Source: an uncultured Bradyrhizobium sp.
GTDB taxonomy: Bacteria; Pseudomonadota; Alphaproteobacteria; Rhizobiales; Xanthobacteraceae
Length of the DNA stretch: 64,000 nucleotides
Direction of reading: 5' to 3'
NCBI RefSeq assembly: GCF_947648125.1
Contig: NZ_CANSMR010000020.1
Location: 1 to 64,000 of the forward strand
Made by a program: the position numbers and the translations under genes. Of this stretch, positions 19,146 through 28,203 are shown one piece after another (positions within the stretch are counted from its first letter, which is position 1; each line of letters starts with the position of its first letter). The notes under the pieces are model-generated. The model searched no databases. It had not been told where the DNA came from and saw nothing but the letters and a program-made list of their open reading frames with translations.

Positions 19146-20810
19146 CTAGCGCTTGCCTTCGATTGCGATCTCGACGAGGTACGGACGCTGCGCCGCGACA
19201 GCCTTCGCAACTGCGCCGGCGATGTCGTCGGCCTTCTCGACTTTGACCGCCTCGACGCCCATGCCGGCCGCGAGATGCACGAAATCGAGCGCGGGACCGG
19301 TGATATCCATGTTCTGATAGGGATGCTGGGTGCCGGCTTCGAAGTTCTGCCGCCAGACATCCACATTGTGCTTGAGGATGCGGTATTCGCCGTTCGCGAG
19401 CACCACGAAGACGATCGCAAGCTTGTGGTGCGCGGCGGTCCACAGCGCCTGGATCGCATACATCGCCGAGCCGTCGCCGGAGATCGCGACAACCGGACGG
19501 TCCGGCATTGCGACCTTGACGCCGATCGCTCCGGCAAGACCCTGGCCGATGCCGCCGCCACGTCCGCCGAAATAGTCGCCGAAGCCGCGATAATCGAAGG
19601 CGCGCGCGAGATCGAGGCTCGCGGTGATGCTCTCATCGACGATGACGACGTCATCAGGCAGACCGCGACGCAGTTCCGCGGTGACGCGCGGCATCGAGCT
19701 CGGCTCACGGTTCCAGCTCTTCTCGACGCGCGCGCGATAAGCTTCCTTCTCCTTCGCCTGCAGTTCGGCCAGCGCAGCGTTGCGGTTTTGCGCGGCCTGC
19801 CTGAAGTCCGCGCCCGCCTTGGCGCGCAGCGCGTCCGTCAATGCACTGATGCTGACGGCGATGTCGCCGACGATGCCGGCATCGAGCCGGTTGTTGAGCG
19901 CGAGACGCTCGGCCGAGGCCTCGATCTGGAGCACGGACGCGCCGTGGGGAATGTGACTATCAGGCGCAAACCAGATGTCCTCGAAGAACGGGCCGCCGAT
20001 CAGCAGCACGAGATCGGTCTCGCCGAGGATCTTGCGTACCTGCCGGGCGTCGCCGGGGAGCGACTGACGATAGCTCGGATGATTAGTCGGAAAGGGCGCG
20101 TGATGCCGCAGCCCTTCGAACCACACGGTCGCACCGATCGTTTCCGCAAGCGCGACCAGCGCCTGCTCGCCACCCGATCGCGCGACGTCGTCGCCGGCGA
20201 TGATGGCCGGATGGTGTGACTTCAGAAGCAGCGCAAGCATCGCTTCGATGCCTGCCGGATCGGGGCGTGTCGACCGCCACAGATTGTCCGGCGTCGATGC
20301 ATCGACCGCGGTCTCCTGTTCCATGACGTCGATCGGGAGCGATACGAACACCGGTCCCTGCGGCGCATCGGTCGCCACCTTGAACGCGCGGCGCATGATC
20401 GGAGCGATCTCGTCGGCGCGCTCGATCTGAACGCTCCACTTCGTCACCGGCGCTGCCATCGCAACGAGGTCGTGGCCGAGCAGCGGATTGTTGAGCCGCA
20501 TGCGCGTGTCCTGCTGACCCGCCGTCGCGACCACCGGCGAATTTGCTTTCAGCGCGCCGTAGAGCGAGCCGATACCGTTGCCAAGGCCGGGAGCGACGTG
20601 CAGGTTGGCAACGGTGACCCGTCCCGATGCCTGCGCATAGAAGCTGGCGGCGCTGACGGCGACGCCTTCATGCAGCGCCATGATGTATTCGAGTTGAGGA
20701 AATGCCGGCAGGCTGTCGAGCAGCGGCGTTTCCGTCGTGCCGGGATTGCCGAAGATATGACGCACGCCGTGCGACACGAATGATTCCATCAGCACACGGC
20801 GTCCGCGCAT
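19146..20810 (-). CDS. Thiamine-diphosphate-dependent enzyme, benzoylformate-decarboxylase-like
   Basis: This 554-aa member of the acetolactate synthase/2-oxo acid decarboxylase family has all three domains. The N-terminal PYR domain has FGNPGTTETP and the ThDP-activating Glu48 (LHEG); NLHVAPG carries His71, which matches active-site His70 of benzoylformate decarboxylase. The C-terminal PP domain has GRGGGIGQGLAGAIG and the GDGSAMYAIQALW...LANGEY metal/ThDP motif. The second active-site His of benzoylformate decarboxylase (VFRYH) is not conserved here (FFEDIWF), so the reaction may differ. GAGGAAGTGA precedes ATG 20810. It is cotranscribed with the downstream SDR. Confidence 0.88.
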   Translation of the reverse strand: MRGRRVLMESFVSHGVRHIFGNPGTTETPLLDSLPAFPQLEYIMALHEGVAVSAASFYAQASGRVTVANLHVAPGLGNGIGSLYGALKANSPVVATAGQQDTRMRLNNPLLGHDLVAMAAPVTKWSVQIERADEIAPIMRRAFKVATDAPQGPVFVSLPIDVMEQETAVDASTPDNLWRSTRPDPAGIEAMLALLLKSHHPAIIAGDDVARSGGEQALVALAETIGATVWFEGLRHHAPFPTNHPSYRQSLPGDARQVRKILGETDLVLLIGGPFFEDIWFAPDSHIPHGASVLQIEASAERLALNNRLDAGIVGDIAVSISALTDALRAKAGADFRQAAQNRNAALAELQAKEKEAYRARVEKSWNREPSSMPRVTAELRRGLPDDVVIVDESITASLDLARAFDYRGFGDYFGGRGGGIGQGLAGAIGVKVAMPDRPVVAISGDGSAMYAIQALWTAAHHKLAIVFVVLANGEYRILKHNVDVWRQNFEAGTQHPYQNMDITGPALDFVHLAAGMGVEAVKVEKADDIAGAVAKAVAAQRPYLVEIAIEGKR

Positions 20811-20923
20811 TCACTTCCTCCGGTTGGTTCTGGTCCGTTTTGCGCATCATCGGCCGATGAGCGGGCGATGGCAACTGCAAGCCGGTTCGCGTCCGCGCGG
20901 CGCCGATGCAGACGCCCGGACGA

Positions 20924-22150
20924 TCACGCCTTCGAGATGCCGCCGTCGATCACCGGTCCCATCGGCTCGTAGCGTTCGCCGCTGAAGCGCGTCAGTTGCA
21001 GTTGCTCGAGCGGATAGTAGTCGGTTGGCGAGGTGTTGATCTTGATGCCGGGCAGCAGCATGTCGGAATCGACATCCTTCAAATTCGCCGCTTGCTTGAT
21101 GATGTTCTCGGGCGTGACATCGTCGCCGCACTGCTTGAGCACCTGAACCAGGATCTGGCTGGTGAGATAGCCGGTGACGGCGTAGATGTCGTTCTTGGCC
21201 GCCGCGGGATCGTATTTGTCGAGGAAGGCCCGCCATTTCTGGATGGCGGGATCGTTGTCCCAGGCGACGTCGACGGGATCCTTCAAATAGGCGCTGGAAA
21301 TGATGCCCTTGGACACGTCGAAGCCTGCGGCCTTCAGTGTCGAGCCGGCGGAGGAGGCATTGTTGCCGATGTAATGCGCCGGCTGCCAGCCGAGCTCGGC
21401 GATCTTCTTGATGCCTTGCGCCGCGAATTTCGGCGTGGTCATGCTCATGAACACGTTGGCGCCGGCGGATTTGCAGCGGACCACCTGGCTGTCGATGGTC
21501 GGATCCGCGGTCTCATAGGACAACTCCGCCACGATCGACGATGTCTTACCGCCGAGTCCGTCCTTGAAACCCTTCAGCACGTCGCGTCCGAAATCGTCGT
21601 TCTGATAGACGATGCCGATCTTGGGATCGTTCTGTGTCGACAGGACATGCTGCGCGAAGGCCCGGCCTTCGATCTGGTAGCAGGGCTGGAAACCCATGGT
21701 GTAAGGGAAGTTCTTGTAGTCGCCGAACTTGGTCGCGCCTGACGCGATGAAGAGGTGCGGGACCTTCTTCTGGTTCATGTATTTCATGATCGCCGCATTG
21801 GTCGGCGCACCGAGCGGCGCGAACAGCACATCGATCTCGTCGCCTTCGACCAGCTTGCGCGCCTGCTCGACGGTCTTGGCCGGGCTGTAGGCGTCGTCAT
21901 AGGTGATGTACTTGATCATGCGGCCGTTGATGCCGCCTTGCTCGTTGATCATCTTGAAATAGCCGCCGGGCGTGCGGCCGATCGATGAATAGACCGCAGC
22001 CGGTCCCGAATAGGCGTCGATGTTGCCGATCACGATCTCGGTTTTGCCCTTGGCGATCGCGGGCCTGCCGAGCAGCAGCGTGGCTGACGTGGCGGCAGTG
22101 CCCTTGATGAGATCACGGCGGGTGAGCTGGGGTGAACGGTTCCTTGGCAT
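20924..22150 (-). CDS. Branched-chain-amino-acid-type ABC substrate-binding protein
   Basis: This 408-aa periplasmic type I binding protein of the LivJ/Peripla_BP_6 family carries a twin-arginine signal (TRRDLIKG at residues 10-17 followed by TAATSATLLLGRPAIA). The mature fold starts EIVIGNIDAYSGPAAVYSSIG. Such proteins bind amino acids, aromatic acids or other small carboxylates for HAAT transporters. ATG 22150 is supported by GGAGG and by the Tat motif; longer frames upstream are not. It lies about 110 bases upstream of the ThDP enzyme gene on the same strand, so it may deliver that pathway's substrate, but no permease or ATPase genes are in the window. Confidence 0.9.
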   Translation of the reverse strand: MPRNRSPQLTRRDLIKGTAATSATLLLGRPAIAKGKTEIVIGNIDAYSGPAAVYSSIGRTPGGYFKMINEQGGINGRMIKYITYDDAYSPAKTVEQARKLVEGDEIDVLFAPLGAPTNAAIMKYMNQKKVPHLFIASGATKFGDYKNFPYTMGFQPCYQIEGRAFAQHVLSTQNDPKIGIVYQNDDFGRDVLKGFKDGLGGKTSSIVAELSYETADPTIDSQVVRCKSAGANVFMSMTTPKFAAQGIKKIAELGWQPAHYIGNNASSAGSTLKAAGFDVSKGIISSAYLKDPVDVAWDNDPAIQKWRAFLDKYDPAAAKNDIYAVTGYLTSQILVQVLKQCGDDVTPENIIKQAANLKDVDSDMLLPGIKINTSPTDYYPLEQLQLTRFSGERYEPMGPVIDGGISKA

Positions 22151-22333
22151 TGTGGTCCTCCGCTTCTTGTTGTTGGCCGTTTTGGCATTGTTGGCCGGCT
22201 GGCAGCCTCTGACGGGCATGTCGGCTTGAAGCATTCCATCGCCTCCAAGCCGGATCAAACCAGTCTATGAGTGGAGCGCGGCGGAACTTGTGTGCAGTCG
22301 CTATTGCCGGAAATATTCGCGCGGTGTCAGGGT

Positions 22334-22367
22334 CCGGCGCGGCAGATCGAATGATCCGCCGCGCCGG
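22334..22367 (-). terminator. Hairpin downstream of the PACE efflux gene
   Basis: Arm 22334-22343 (CCGGCGCGGC) pairs perfectly with 22358-22367, with a 14-base loop. It starts 13 bases past the stop of the PACE gene on the minus strand. There is only a weak AATATTT stretch further on, so terminator strength is uncertain. Confidence 0.5.
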
Positions 22368-22380
22368 GCGCCGAGATTGA

Positions 22381-22842
22381 TCAGGCCGGCACGGCCCGGT
22401 TCGCCGTACGACCGTGCGTGCGGAGATCGCGGCCCGGGAAGACGCGATCGTACGCGATGTTGAAGACGAACGCGTAGACCAGATAGAACGCGACGATCGA
22501 GATATCCATCATCAGCGCCGCCCACAGCGAGATGCCGAGATACCAGGCGACGAACGGGATCAGCAGCACGATCAGGCCGGCCTCGAACAGCATCGCGTGC
22601 GCGACCCGGATCGGCATCGTCTTGACGACACGGCCGGTGACGCGGACCAGCGCGTGGTCGAAGCCGAGATTGAACAGCAAGTTCCAGATTGTCGCCACCG
22701 TCGCCGAGACGACGCCGATGACGCCCATATGGGCGACCGGCTGATTGAACAGCCAGGCGGCTGCCGGCGTGAAGATGGCGATACCGATCAGTTCGAACAG
22801 GACTGCGTGCCTGATCCGGTCGGAGAAGGAACGCATAGACAT
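22381..22842 (-). CDS. PACE-family multidrug efflux transporter (AceI-like)
   Basis: This 153-aa inner-membrane protein has four predicted helices arranged as two 'bacterial transmembrane pair' repeats, typical of proteobacterial antimicrobial compound efflux (PACE) transporters such as AceI of Acinetobacter. The conserved helix-1 glutamate is present in RHAVLFELIGIAIFTP; counted from the second Met (22836) it is Glu15, the same number as in AceI. The repeats are visible as RHAVLFE...WNLLFNLGFD and AHAMLFEAGL...FNIAYDRVFP. It is divergent from a LysR regulator 86 bases away, matching the AceI/AceR arrangement. Likely substrates are biocides or polyamine-like compounds, by family knowledge. 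Confidence 0.9.
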   Translation of the reverse strand: MSMRSFSDRIRHAVLFELIGIAIFTPAAAWLFNQPVAHMGVIGVVSATVATIWNLLFNLGFDHALVRVTGRVVKTMPIRVAHAMLFEAGLIVLLIPFVAWYLGISLWAALMMDISIVAFYLVYAFVFNIAYDRVFPGRDLRTHGRTANRAVPA

Positions 22843-22877
22843 TTTGAAACCCTTTCTTGTCGTTGCGACCGGGTTTC

Positions 22878-22915
22878 TATCTGATATTGTGGGATTACAA
22901 AGTTAGATAATATCT
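22878..22915. promoter_or_regulatory. Candidate LysR operator, PACE/LysR intergenic region
   Basis: Two short AT-rich palindromes lie in the 86-base divergent region: TATCTGATA (22878-22886) and AGATAATATCT (22905-22915). They share the TATC/GATA half site, are separated by 18 bases, and stand out from the GC-rich surroundings. This fits paired LysR binding sites, but the assignment is inferred. Confidence 0.5.
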
Positions 22916-22928
22916 GGAAAAGAGATAG

Positions 22929-23819
22929 ATGGCCGTTTCCATGGACCAGCTCGAATCCTTCGTGGTGGCGGCCGAGCAGGGCTCGTTCTCCGGCGCGGCC
23001 CGGCTTCTGAAGAAAGCGCAATCGGCCGTCAGTACGCACGTCGCCAATTTGGAGACAGACCTCGGGATTGCGCTGTTCGACCGGGCCGGCCGCAACCCGA
23101 TGCTGACCGAAGCGGGGGCGCGGCTGTTGCCGGAAGCAAAATTGATCCTCGATCGCCGCGAGCATCTGATCGGTGTCGCCAGCAGCTTCGAGGCGCATGT
23201 CGAGAAGCGGCTGGTGGCGGCGATCGACGAGCTCTATCCGGAGAGCGCGGTCGGCGAGCTGTTTGCGGAATTCGCCAAGCGCTTTCCTCATGTCGAAGTG
23301 GAGCTGCTGTTTCCGATCATGGAGGACGTCAGCCGTCTCGTACTCGACGGCAAGGCTGATGTCGGCGTGATGTGGCGACAGGAGCATCTGCCGCCCGAGC
23401 TCGGCTTCAAGACCATCGGCTGGGTGCCGCTGCAACTCGTCTGCGGCAAGAACCATCCGCTGGCGCATGGGCGGGTGGACTGGGAAGAACTGAAGCGGCA
23501 TCGCCAGATCATGGTCACGGTGCGCAACGAAGGCACCGAGCGGCACCGGCTGCGTGTCGCGGCAGAGGTGTGGTGGGTCGAGAGCCACTGGGTGATCCTG
23601 CAGATCCTCAAGCAGGGCGTCGGCTGGGCGCTGATCCCGGCCCACATCATGGCAAGCTCGCAAATTGCCGAGGAACTGGCCGTTCCCGAACTGGAATTCG
23701 ACGAGGGCGCGCATCCCGTCGCGCTGGAAGTGGTCTGGCACAAGCAGCGGCCGGCGGGGCCGGCGGCAAAATGGCTGCGTCGCCGTTTCGCCACGCGGCC
23801 GCCGATGCTCCGCATGTGA
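22929..23819 (+). CDS. LysR-family regulator of the PACE efflux gene
   Basis: This 296-aa LysR-type regulator has the winged HTH in residues 1-65 (MDQLESFVVAAEQGSFSGAARLLKKAQSAVSTHVANLETDLGIALF, given in pieces) and a C-terminal periplasmic-binding-like effector domain. Its position and orientation next to a PACE gene mirror AceR-AceI, where the regulator activates the transporter when a biocide or polyamine binds. It is expected to act on the short AT-rich palindromes in the shared intergenic region. ATG 22929 is used; an ATG five codons in (MDQLESF) is an alternative. No defect is seen. Confidence 0.9.
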   Translation: MAVSMDQLESFVVAAEQGSFSGAARLLKKAQSAVSTHVANLETDLGIALFDRAGRNPMLTEAGARLLPEAKLILDRREHLIGVASSFEAHVEKRLVAAIDELYPESAVGELFAEFAKRFPHVEVELLFPIMEDVSRLVLDGKADVGVMWRQEHLPPELGFKTIGWVPLQLVCGKNHPLAHGRVDWEELKRHRQIMVTVRNEGTERHRLRVAAEVWWVESHWVILQILKQGVGWALIPAHIMASSQIAEELAVPELEFDEGAHPVALEVVWHKQRPAGPAAKWLRRRFATRPPMLRM

Positions 23820-23921
23820 CGGGACGTGCGCGTCGGATAACGCAGCTCGCCGCATGGGAGCTGACATCACGACCGCGATGTGTTGCCATGCGTGCCGCAC
23901 TGACCTGACAGGGTGGAGACG

Positions 23922-24650
23922 ATGGCGAAGCAGTTGGAAGGCAAGGTCGCGGCCGTGACCGGGGCGGCGTCAGGCATTGGACTTGCGAGCAGCGAGGCGA
24001 TGCTGGCCGCCGGCGCGCGCGTGGTGATGGTCGACCGTGACGCGGCCGCGCTGCAAGCGCTCGCCGGCCAGCACGGCGATGCGGTGATTCCGCTGGTCAT
24101 CGACCTGCTCGATCCGACGGCCTGCGCGAGCCTGCTGCCAAAGATCCTCGAGAAGGCCGGCCAGCTCGACATCCTGCACGCCAATGCGGGGATCTATGTC
24201 GGCGGCGATCTCGTCGATGCCGATACCGGCGCGATCGACCGGATGCTGAACCTCAACGTCAATGTCGTGATGAAGAACGTGCACGACGTGCTGCCGCACA
24301 TGATCGCGCGCGGGACCGGCGACATCATCGTGACGAGCTCGCTCGCCGCACATTTCCCGACGCCGTGGGAGCCGGTCTATGCCTCATCGAAATGGGCGAT
24401 CAACTGCTTCGTGCAGACGGTGCGGCGCCAGGTGTTCAAGCACGGCATCCGCGTCGGCTCGATCTCGCCCGGGCCCGTGATCAGCGCGCTGCTCGCGGAC
24501 TGGCCGGCGGAGAAGCTCGAGGAGGCCAAGGCGGCGCGCAGCCTGCTGGAGGCGAGCGAGGTTGCCGAGGTCGTGATGTTCATGCTGACCCGACCGCGCG
24601 GCATGACCATCCGCGACGTCGTGATGCTGCCGACGAACTTCGATCTGTAG
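23922..24650 (+). CDS. Ribitol 2-dehydrogenase-like SDR
   Basis: This 242-aa classical SDR has TGAASGIG at residues 13-20, catalytic Ser140, Tyr153 and Lys157 (PVYASSKWA). It aligns closely, from memory, with Klebsiella ribitol 2-dehydrogenase along its length: LDILHANAGIYVGG, WEPVYASSKWAINCFV, RRQVFKHGIRVG, the C-terminal ADWPAEKLEEA and an ending of MLPTNFDL versus ILPNSVDL. Such enzymes oxidise ribitol to D-ribulose with NAD. No sugar kinase or polyol transporter gene is adjacent, so the physiological polyol is uncertain. ATG 23922 is preceded by GGTGGAGAC; a GTG at 23913 is possible but less likely. Confidence 0.82.
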   Translation: MAKQLEGKVAAVTGAASGIGLASSEAMLAAGARVVMVDRDAAALQALAGQHGDAVIPLVIDLLDPTACASLLPKILEKAGQLDILHANAGIYVGGDLVDADTGAIDRMLNLNVNVVMKNVHDVLPHMIARGTGDIIVTSSLAAHFPTPWEPVYASSKWAINCFVQTVRRQVFKHGIRVGSISPGPVISALLADWPAEKLEEAKAARSLLEASEVAEVVMFMLTRPRGMTIRDVVMLPTNFDL

Positions 24651-24758
24651 GCAACATCGCGCCCATACCGTCGGCCTGCCGTTGCGGCACAAGCAACGGA
24701 AGGTTGTGTTGCGGGCAGGAGCTTTGCTACTAGTCTCCCGGTGGGCGTGGGGGACGAT

Positions 24759-26033
24759 GTGACAGAACGGGTAAAACGTGCATTCGCCGCCAGGGCGATG
24801 ATGATCGCGCTTGGAGTGCTGCTGGTGCCAATTCCGGCTGCGCGTGCACAACTTCTCCCGCCAGCCAAGTGCACCGTGGCCGGAAACATCAGCCTGGATG
24901 ATCGCATCGCAGGTTGCACTGCCTTGATCGAGGCGATGTCGACCAATTTGCAAGGAGCGATCTCTGCGCATTTTCGACGGGCAGCGCTCTATCTTGATAA
25001 GAACGACGTTGATCGGGCAATCGAGGACTACAATTACGTCATCGAGCGCGATCCGAACAATCTGATCGCCCTTCTCCGCAGGGCATGGGCGCATAAACGG
25101 AAGGGCGAGGTCGATACAGCGCTTGCCGACTACGGTCGAGCCATAGAACTCGCTCCAAAAGACACCTACGCATACCTGGGACGGGCTGGCGCCTACTTGA
25201 TCAAGCAGGATGTTGACAGCGCGATCGACGACTACGGCCGAGCCCTTCTAACCCATCCCGACAATGTGGCTGCGTATGTCGGCCGCGGGCGCGCCTACAA
25301 TCTCAAGGGCGAGCCAGATCGGGCGATAGCTGACTGCAATCGTGCGATCGAGATCAGCCCGGAACGCGGGACGGGGGTAGGCCTCATCTGCCGTGGCCAC
25401 GCGCACATCGTCAAGGGCGACATAGAGCTCGCATTGGACGACTTCAATCAAGCTATCCGTTTCAATCCAAAGAATCCCCTGCCTTATGTTGGCCGAGCCA
25501 GCATCCTTCGCGCTCGCGGCGACCTCGAACTGGGACTATCCAACATCAAACAGGCGATCGAGCTGACCCCGAACGATCCTCAACTTCATCGCTGGGCGGG
25601 GAGCGCTTACTTTCAAGGCGGGCTCCTGTCGGAAGCGAACGACGAGTTCGTCCGCGCCGGCGAGCTCGATCCGAAGGATGTTTACACGCAGCTATGGCTC
25701 GACCTGGTACGTCGCAAGACTGGTCAATCGAGCAAGCTTGACGAGGTCGCCAAGCAGCTTGACATGTCACAATGGCCGTCGCCGATCGTTCGGCTTTTTC
25801 TCGGCACCACGGCGCTGGAAGCGGTCGTTAAGGCCGCCGACGATGCCAATCCGGTCAAGGTGAAGGGGCAGCTTTGCGAAGCGCATTTCTATGGCGGTGA
25901 GCTGGCGCTGGCGAAAGGTGCGACGGACGAAGCCGTGCGGCTGCTTCGCCTCGCCGCTGACGGATGCCCGAGGATCTACTTTGAATGGGCGCCAGCCAAT
26001 GCCGAGTTGCGCAAGCTCGACACCAGACACTGA
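24759..26033 (+). CDS. Exported TPR-repeat protein, paralogue A
   Basis: This 424-aa protein has an N-terminal hydrophobic export signal ending ...VPIPAARA and about seven tetratricopeptide repeats (residues about 70-310), each with the DRAIEDYNYVIERDPNN type consensus. After the repeats comes a conserved C-terminal module: KQLDMSQWPSPIVRLFLG, AADDANP, GQLCEAHFYGGELALAKG and AADGCPRIYFEW. The same module ends the protein encoded at 31989-33044, so the two are paralogues. TPR proteins act as scaffolds for protein contacts, here in the periplasm. The GTG at 24759 is preferred because GGGGGA lies just upstream; an in-frame GTG at 24741 lacks one. Specific partner unknown. Confidence 0.8.
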   Translation: MTERVKRAFAARAMMIALGVLLVPIPAARAQLLPPAKCTVAGNISLDDRIAGCTALIEAMSTNLQGAISAHFRRAALYLDKNDVDRAIEDYNYVIERDPNNLIALLRRAWAHKRKGEVDTALADYGRAIELAPKDTYAYLGRAGAYLIKQDVDSAIDDYGRALLTHPDNVAAYVGRGRAYNLKGEPDRAIADCNRAIEISPERGTGVGLICRGHAHIVKGDIELALDDFNQAIRFNPKNPLPYVGRASILRARGDLELGLSNIKQAIELTPNDPQLHRWAGSAYFQGGLLSEANDEFVRAGELDPKDVYTQLWLDLVRRKTGQSSKLDEVAKQLDMSQWPSPIVRLFLGTTALEAVVKAADDANPVKVKGQLCEAHFYGGELALAKGATDEAVRLLRLAADGCPRIYFEWAPANAELRKLDTRH

Positions 26034-26076
26034 TGGTATTTGACGATCGCGGGCGGCCTTCCTGCCGGACGTCGCC

Positions 26077-27294
26077 TCAGGCGGCGCCGCGATCGAGCGC
26101 CAGCGTGGAATCCTTTTTCGTCAGCCGGCGCAGCGCCGCGACATTGGTGGCGACGGAGGCCAGGCGGCACTGTGCCTTGCCGTCGGATTTGGCCTCGTAG
26201 AGCGCGGCATCGGCAACGGCCAAAAGCTCCTCGGCCTCGGTGCCGTGCTCGGGCGAGACAGCGACACCGACGCTGACGCCGACCTTTGCGAAGGTGCCGT
26301 CGGCCAGCCGGTACGGCATCGTGACGGCCTGGATGATGTGCTGGCCGATCCCGAGCGCCTGCTCGGCGGTGACGCCGTTCGCCAGCACCACGAATTCATC
26401 GCCGCCGAGGCGCGCGATCGCTGCGGTCTCTGGCAGAGCGCGCCGCAGCCGCTCGGCGGCCAGCATCAGCACCTGGTCGCCGGCCGCATGGCCATAGGTG
26501 TCGTTGATCGGCTTGAAATTGTCGAGGTCGAGGAACAGCAGCGCAAACGGCCTGCCATTTCCGGCCGGAGCCGCCAGCTTCGTGTTCAGCGCGGCGACGA
26601 AACCGGCGCGATTGCGCAGGCCGGTCAGGGTGTCGTGATGGGCAAGATGACCGTTCTCTCGCTCGGCGCGCATGGTCGCGATCAGCATCTTGTTGAGGCG
26701 GAAGGCCGCGACCGTCATCGCCGCGAGATACATCGGCACCTGCAGGAACACGATGAACAGCAGCGGCTCGCCGGCCAATGCCGCGCCCGGCACGATCGGA
26801 CCAAGGCTGAGCAAAATCATGGTGCCGGCAAGGCGGGGCGCGCTGAAGTTGCGGAAGCAGATGCCGCCGACCATCGCCGCCGCCGACAGCGAGGCCAGCA
26901 TCGCAACCACCCAATCGCCGCTTGCGAGGCTGATCAGGATGCCGAAGCCGACGCTGGCGCTCCAGGCGACCGCGAGGACGAGGTGCAGATCGGTCGGCGT
27001 CGGCCGCCGTTCGCGTGCCGCGCGATGCGCAGCCAGGAGCACCGCCAGTCGCGAGAGGCAGATCACGAGTTCGAGGATGACCCAGGTGATGAACGGCGCG
27101 GTCGGCTCGCGGATCGCAATCACGGCCGCGACGGCGACCGTATTGACCGCGCCGGCCGCGAACACCGGCAGCGAGCCATAGAGATCCCCGATCAGCGCCG
27201 CGCGGATGTCATCGGGCACGCCCGGACCCGCATCGGCGAGCCAGCGCGTCACGCCCCAGCGCGGCTGGCTGTATCGTCCTTTTTCGGACTGCAT
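26077..27294 (-). CDS. Membrane diguanylate cyclase (GGDEF)
   Basis: This 405-aa protein is predicted to make cyclic di-GMP. About six hydrophobic segments occupy residues 30-210, then a GGDEF domain begins with HHDTLTGLRNRAGF. The active-site signature is intact GGDEF at residues 297-301. The RxxD inhibitory site that normally sits five residues earlier is replaced (PETA), so product inhibition through that site is not expected. FLDLDNFKPINDTYGHAAGD provides the metal-binding Asp. There is no EAL domain. A short tail of about 25 residues follows. It stands alone between two accessory clusters, and its input signal is presumably sensed by the membrane part. Confidence 0.9.
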   Translation of the reverse strand: MQSEKGRYSQPRWGVTRWLADAGPGVPDDIRAALIGDLYGSLPVFAAGAVNTVAVAAVIAIREPTAPFITWVILELVICLSRLAVLLAAHRAARERRPTPTDLHLVLAVAWSASVGFGILISLASGDWVVAMLASLSAAAMVGGICFRNFSAPRLAGTMILLSLGPIVPGAALAGEPLLFIVFLQVPMYLAAMTVAAFRLNKMLIATMRAERENGHLAHHDTLTGLRNRAGFVAALNTKLAAPAGNGRPFALLFLDLDNFKPINDTYGHAAGDQVLMLAAERLRRALPETAAIARLGGDEFVVLANGVTAEQALGIGQHIIQAVTMPYRLADGTFAKVGVSVGVAVSPEHGTEAEELLAVADAALYEAKSDGKAQCRLASVATNVAALRRLTKKDSTLALDRGAA

Positions 27295-27543
27295 TGTTCT
27301 TGCCCCGTACTTTCACGTCGCAACTGACCCGGCCGGAGCTAACAGGCGTTTAAGGCCGCGGCGGATCGCGCGGTGTGATTGACGACAGGTAAATCCGGCG
27401 GGCGATCGCGCCGCTGAATACCGATGCCGGAGGCTGCAATGCGGCCGTTGGCAGCGCCGATCCGTTCGGCCAGCGGTTAATTTCGAGCGGCGGCGATCAA
27501 GTCGGGCAGCGAGGTGATCGGGGGCGTCGCTCTATCGCGGCGC

Positions 27544-28203
27544 CTAGACTGCCATGAGTTCGTCCGCGCGGCCCGCGCGCTTCGCCTTCTTCAGCTTGGC
27601 CGGCGCGAACAGATTGCTTGCGGCGAGGCCCGCGGTGTCGGCGACACCGGGATCGCACGATACCATGGCGGCGACGATGGCGCCGTCGATCAACAGCGCG
27701 AGCTGGTGCGCGAGCACCGCCGGTTCGGTCGCGCCCATCTCGCCGGCGAGCTTCTCGATATGCGCCAGCACCACCTTCTTGTGCTTCAGCGCGATATTCC
27801 GGAACTGCTTGGCATCCTTGTCGTGCTCGGCGACCGCGTTGATGAAGGGGCAGCCGTAGAAGCGTTCCTCGGCGAACCAGGTCTTGAGGGCAGGGAAGAT
27901 CCGCGCCAGCTTGGTCTGCGGATCGCCGCCGCCGGCCTCGATCGCGCCGATGAACCATTCGCGCCACTGCCGGCCTTCGCTCTCCAGCACGGCATGCACG
28001 AGGTTGGTCTTCGAGCCGAACAATTTGTAGAGCGTGGTCTTCGCGGTTCCGGCCTCGTCGATGATCGCATCGATGCCGGTGGCGTTGATGCCGTTCTTGC
28101 AGAACAGATGCGTCGCCGCATTGAGCAGGCGCCCGCGCGCGGACTCGTCGTCGCCGGCGGCGAACGCGGCGGCAGGTTTTTTCTTCGCAAGCGATTTGGC
28201 CAT
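27544..28203 (-). CDS. TetR-family repressor of the OsmC-cyanase operon
   Basis: This 219-aa regulator has the TetR DNA-binding helix-turn-helix near residues 20-70 (LLNAATHLFCKNGINATGIDAII, then TAKTTLYKLFGSKTNLVHAVL) and a ligand-binding C-terminal half. It starts with a basic stretch (MAKSLAKKK) at ATG 28203; two ATGs at 28236 and 28239 in the same frame are alternatives and none has a good ribosome binding site. It is divergent from the osmC-type gene across 268 bases that contain an ACCG-TT-CGGT palindrome, a usual TetR half-site arrangement. By position it most likely represses the OsmC/ACAD/rhodanese/cyanase genes. The ligand is unknown. Confidence 0.88.
   Translation of the reverse strand: MAKSLAKKKPAAAFAAGDDESARGRLLNAATHLFCKNGINATGIDAIIDEAGTAKTTLYKLFGSKTNLVHAVLESEGRQWREWFIGAIEAGGGDPQTKLARIFPALKTWFAEERFYGCPFINAVAEHDKDAKQFRNIALKHKKVVLAHIEKLAGEMGATEPAVLAHQLALLIDGAIVAAMVSCDPGVADTAGLAASNLFAPAKLKKAKRAGRADELMAV

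Noticed and set aside
22301-22525. 74-codon minus-strand frame near the PACE gene end
   Set aside because: Overlaps the PACE gene in another frame and crosses its hairpin.
18364-22842. Possible genomic island with integrase or attachment repeats
   Set aside because: No integrase, transposase, tRNA target or flanking direct repeats are visible, so the accessory nature is inferred only from gene content.
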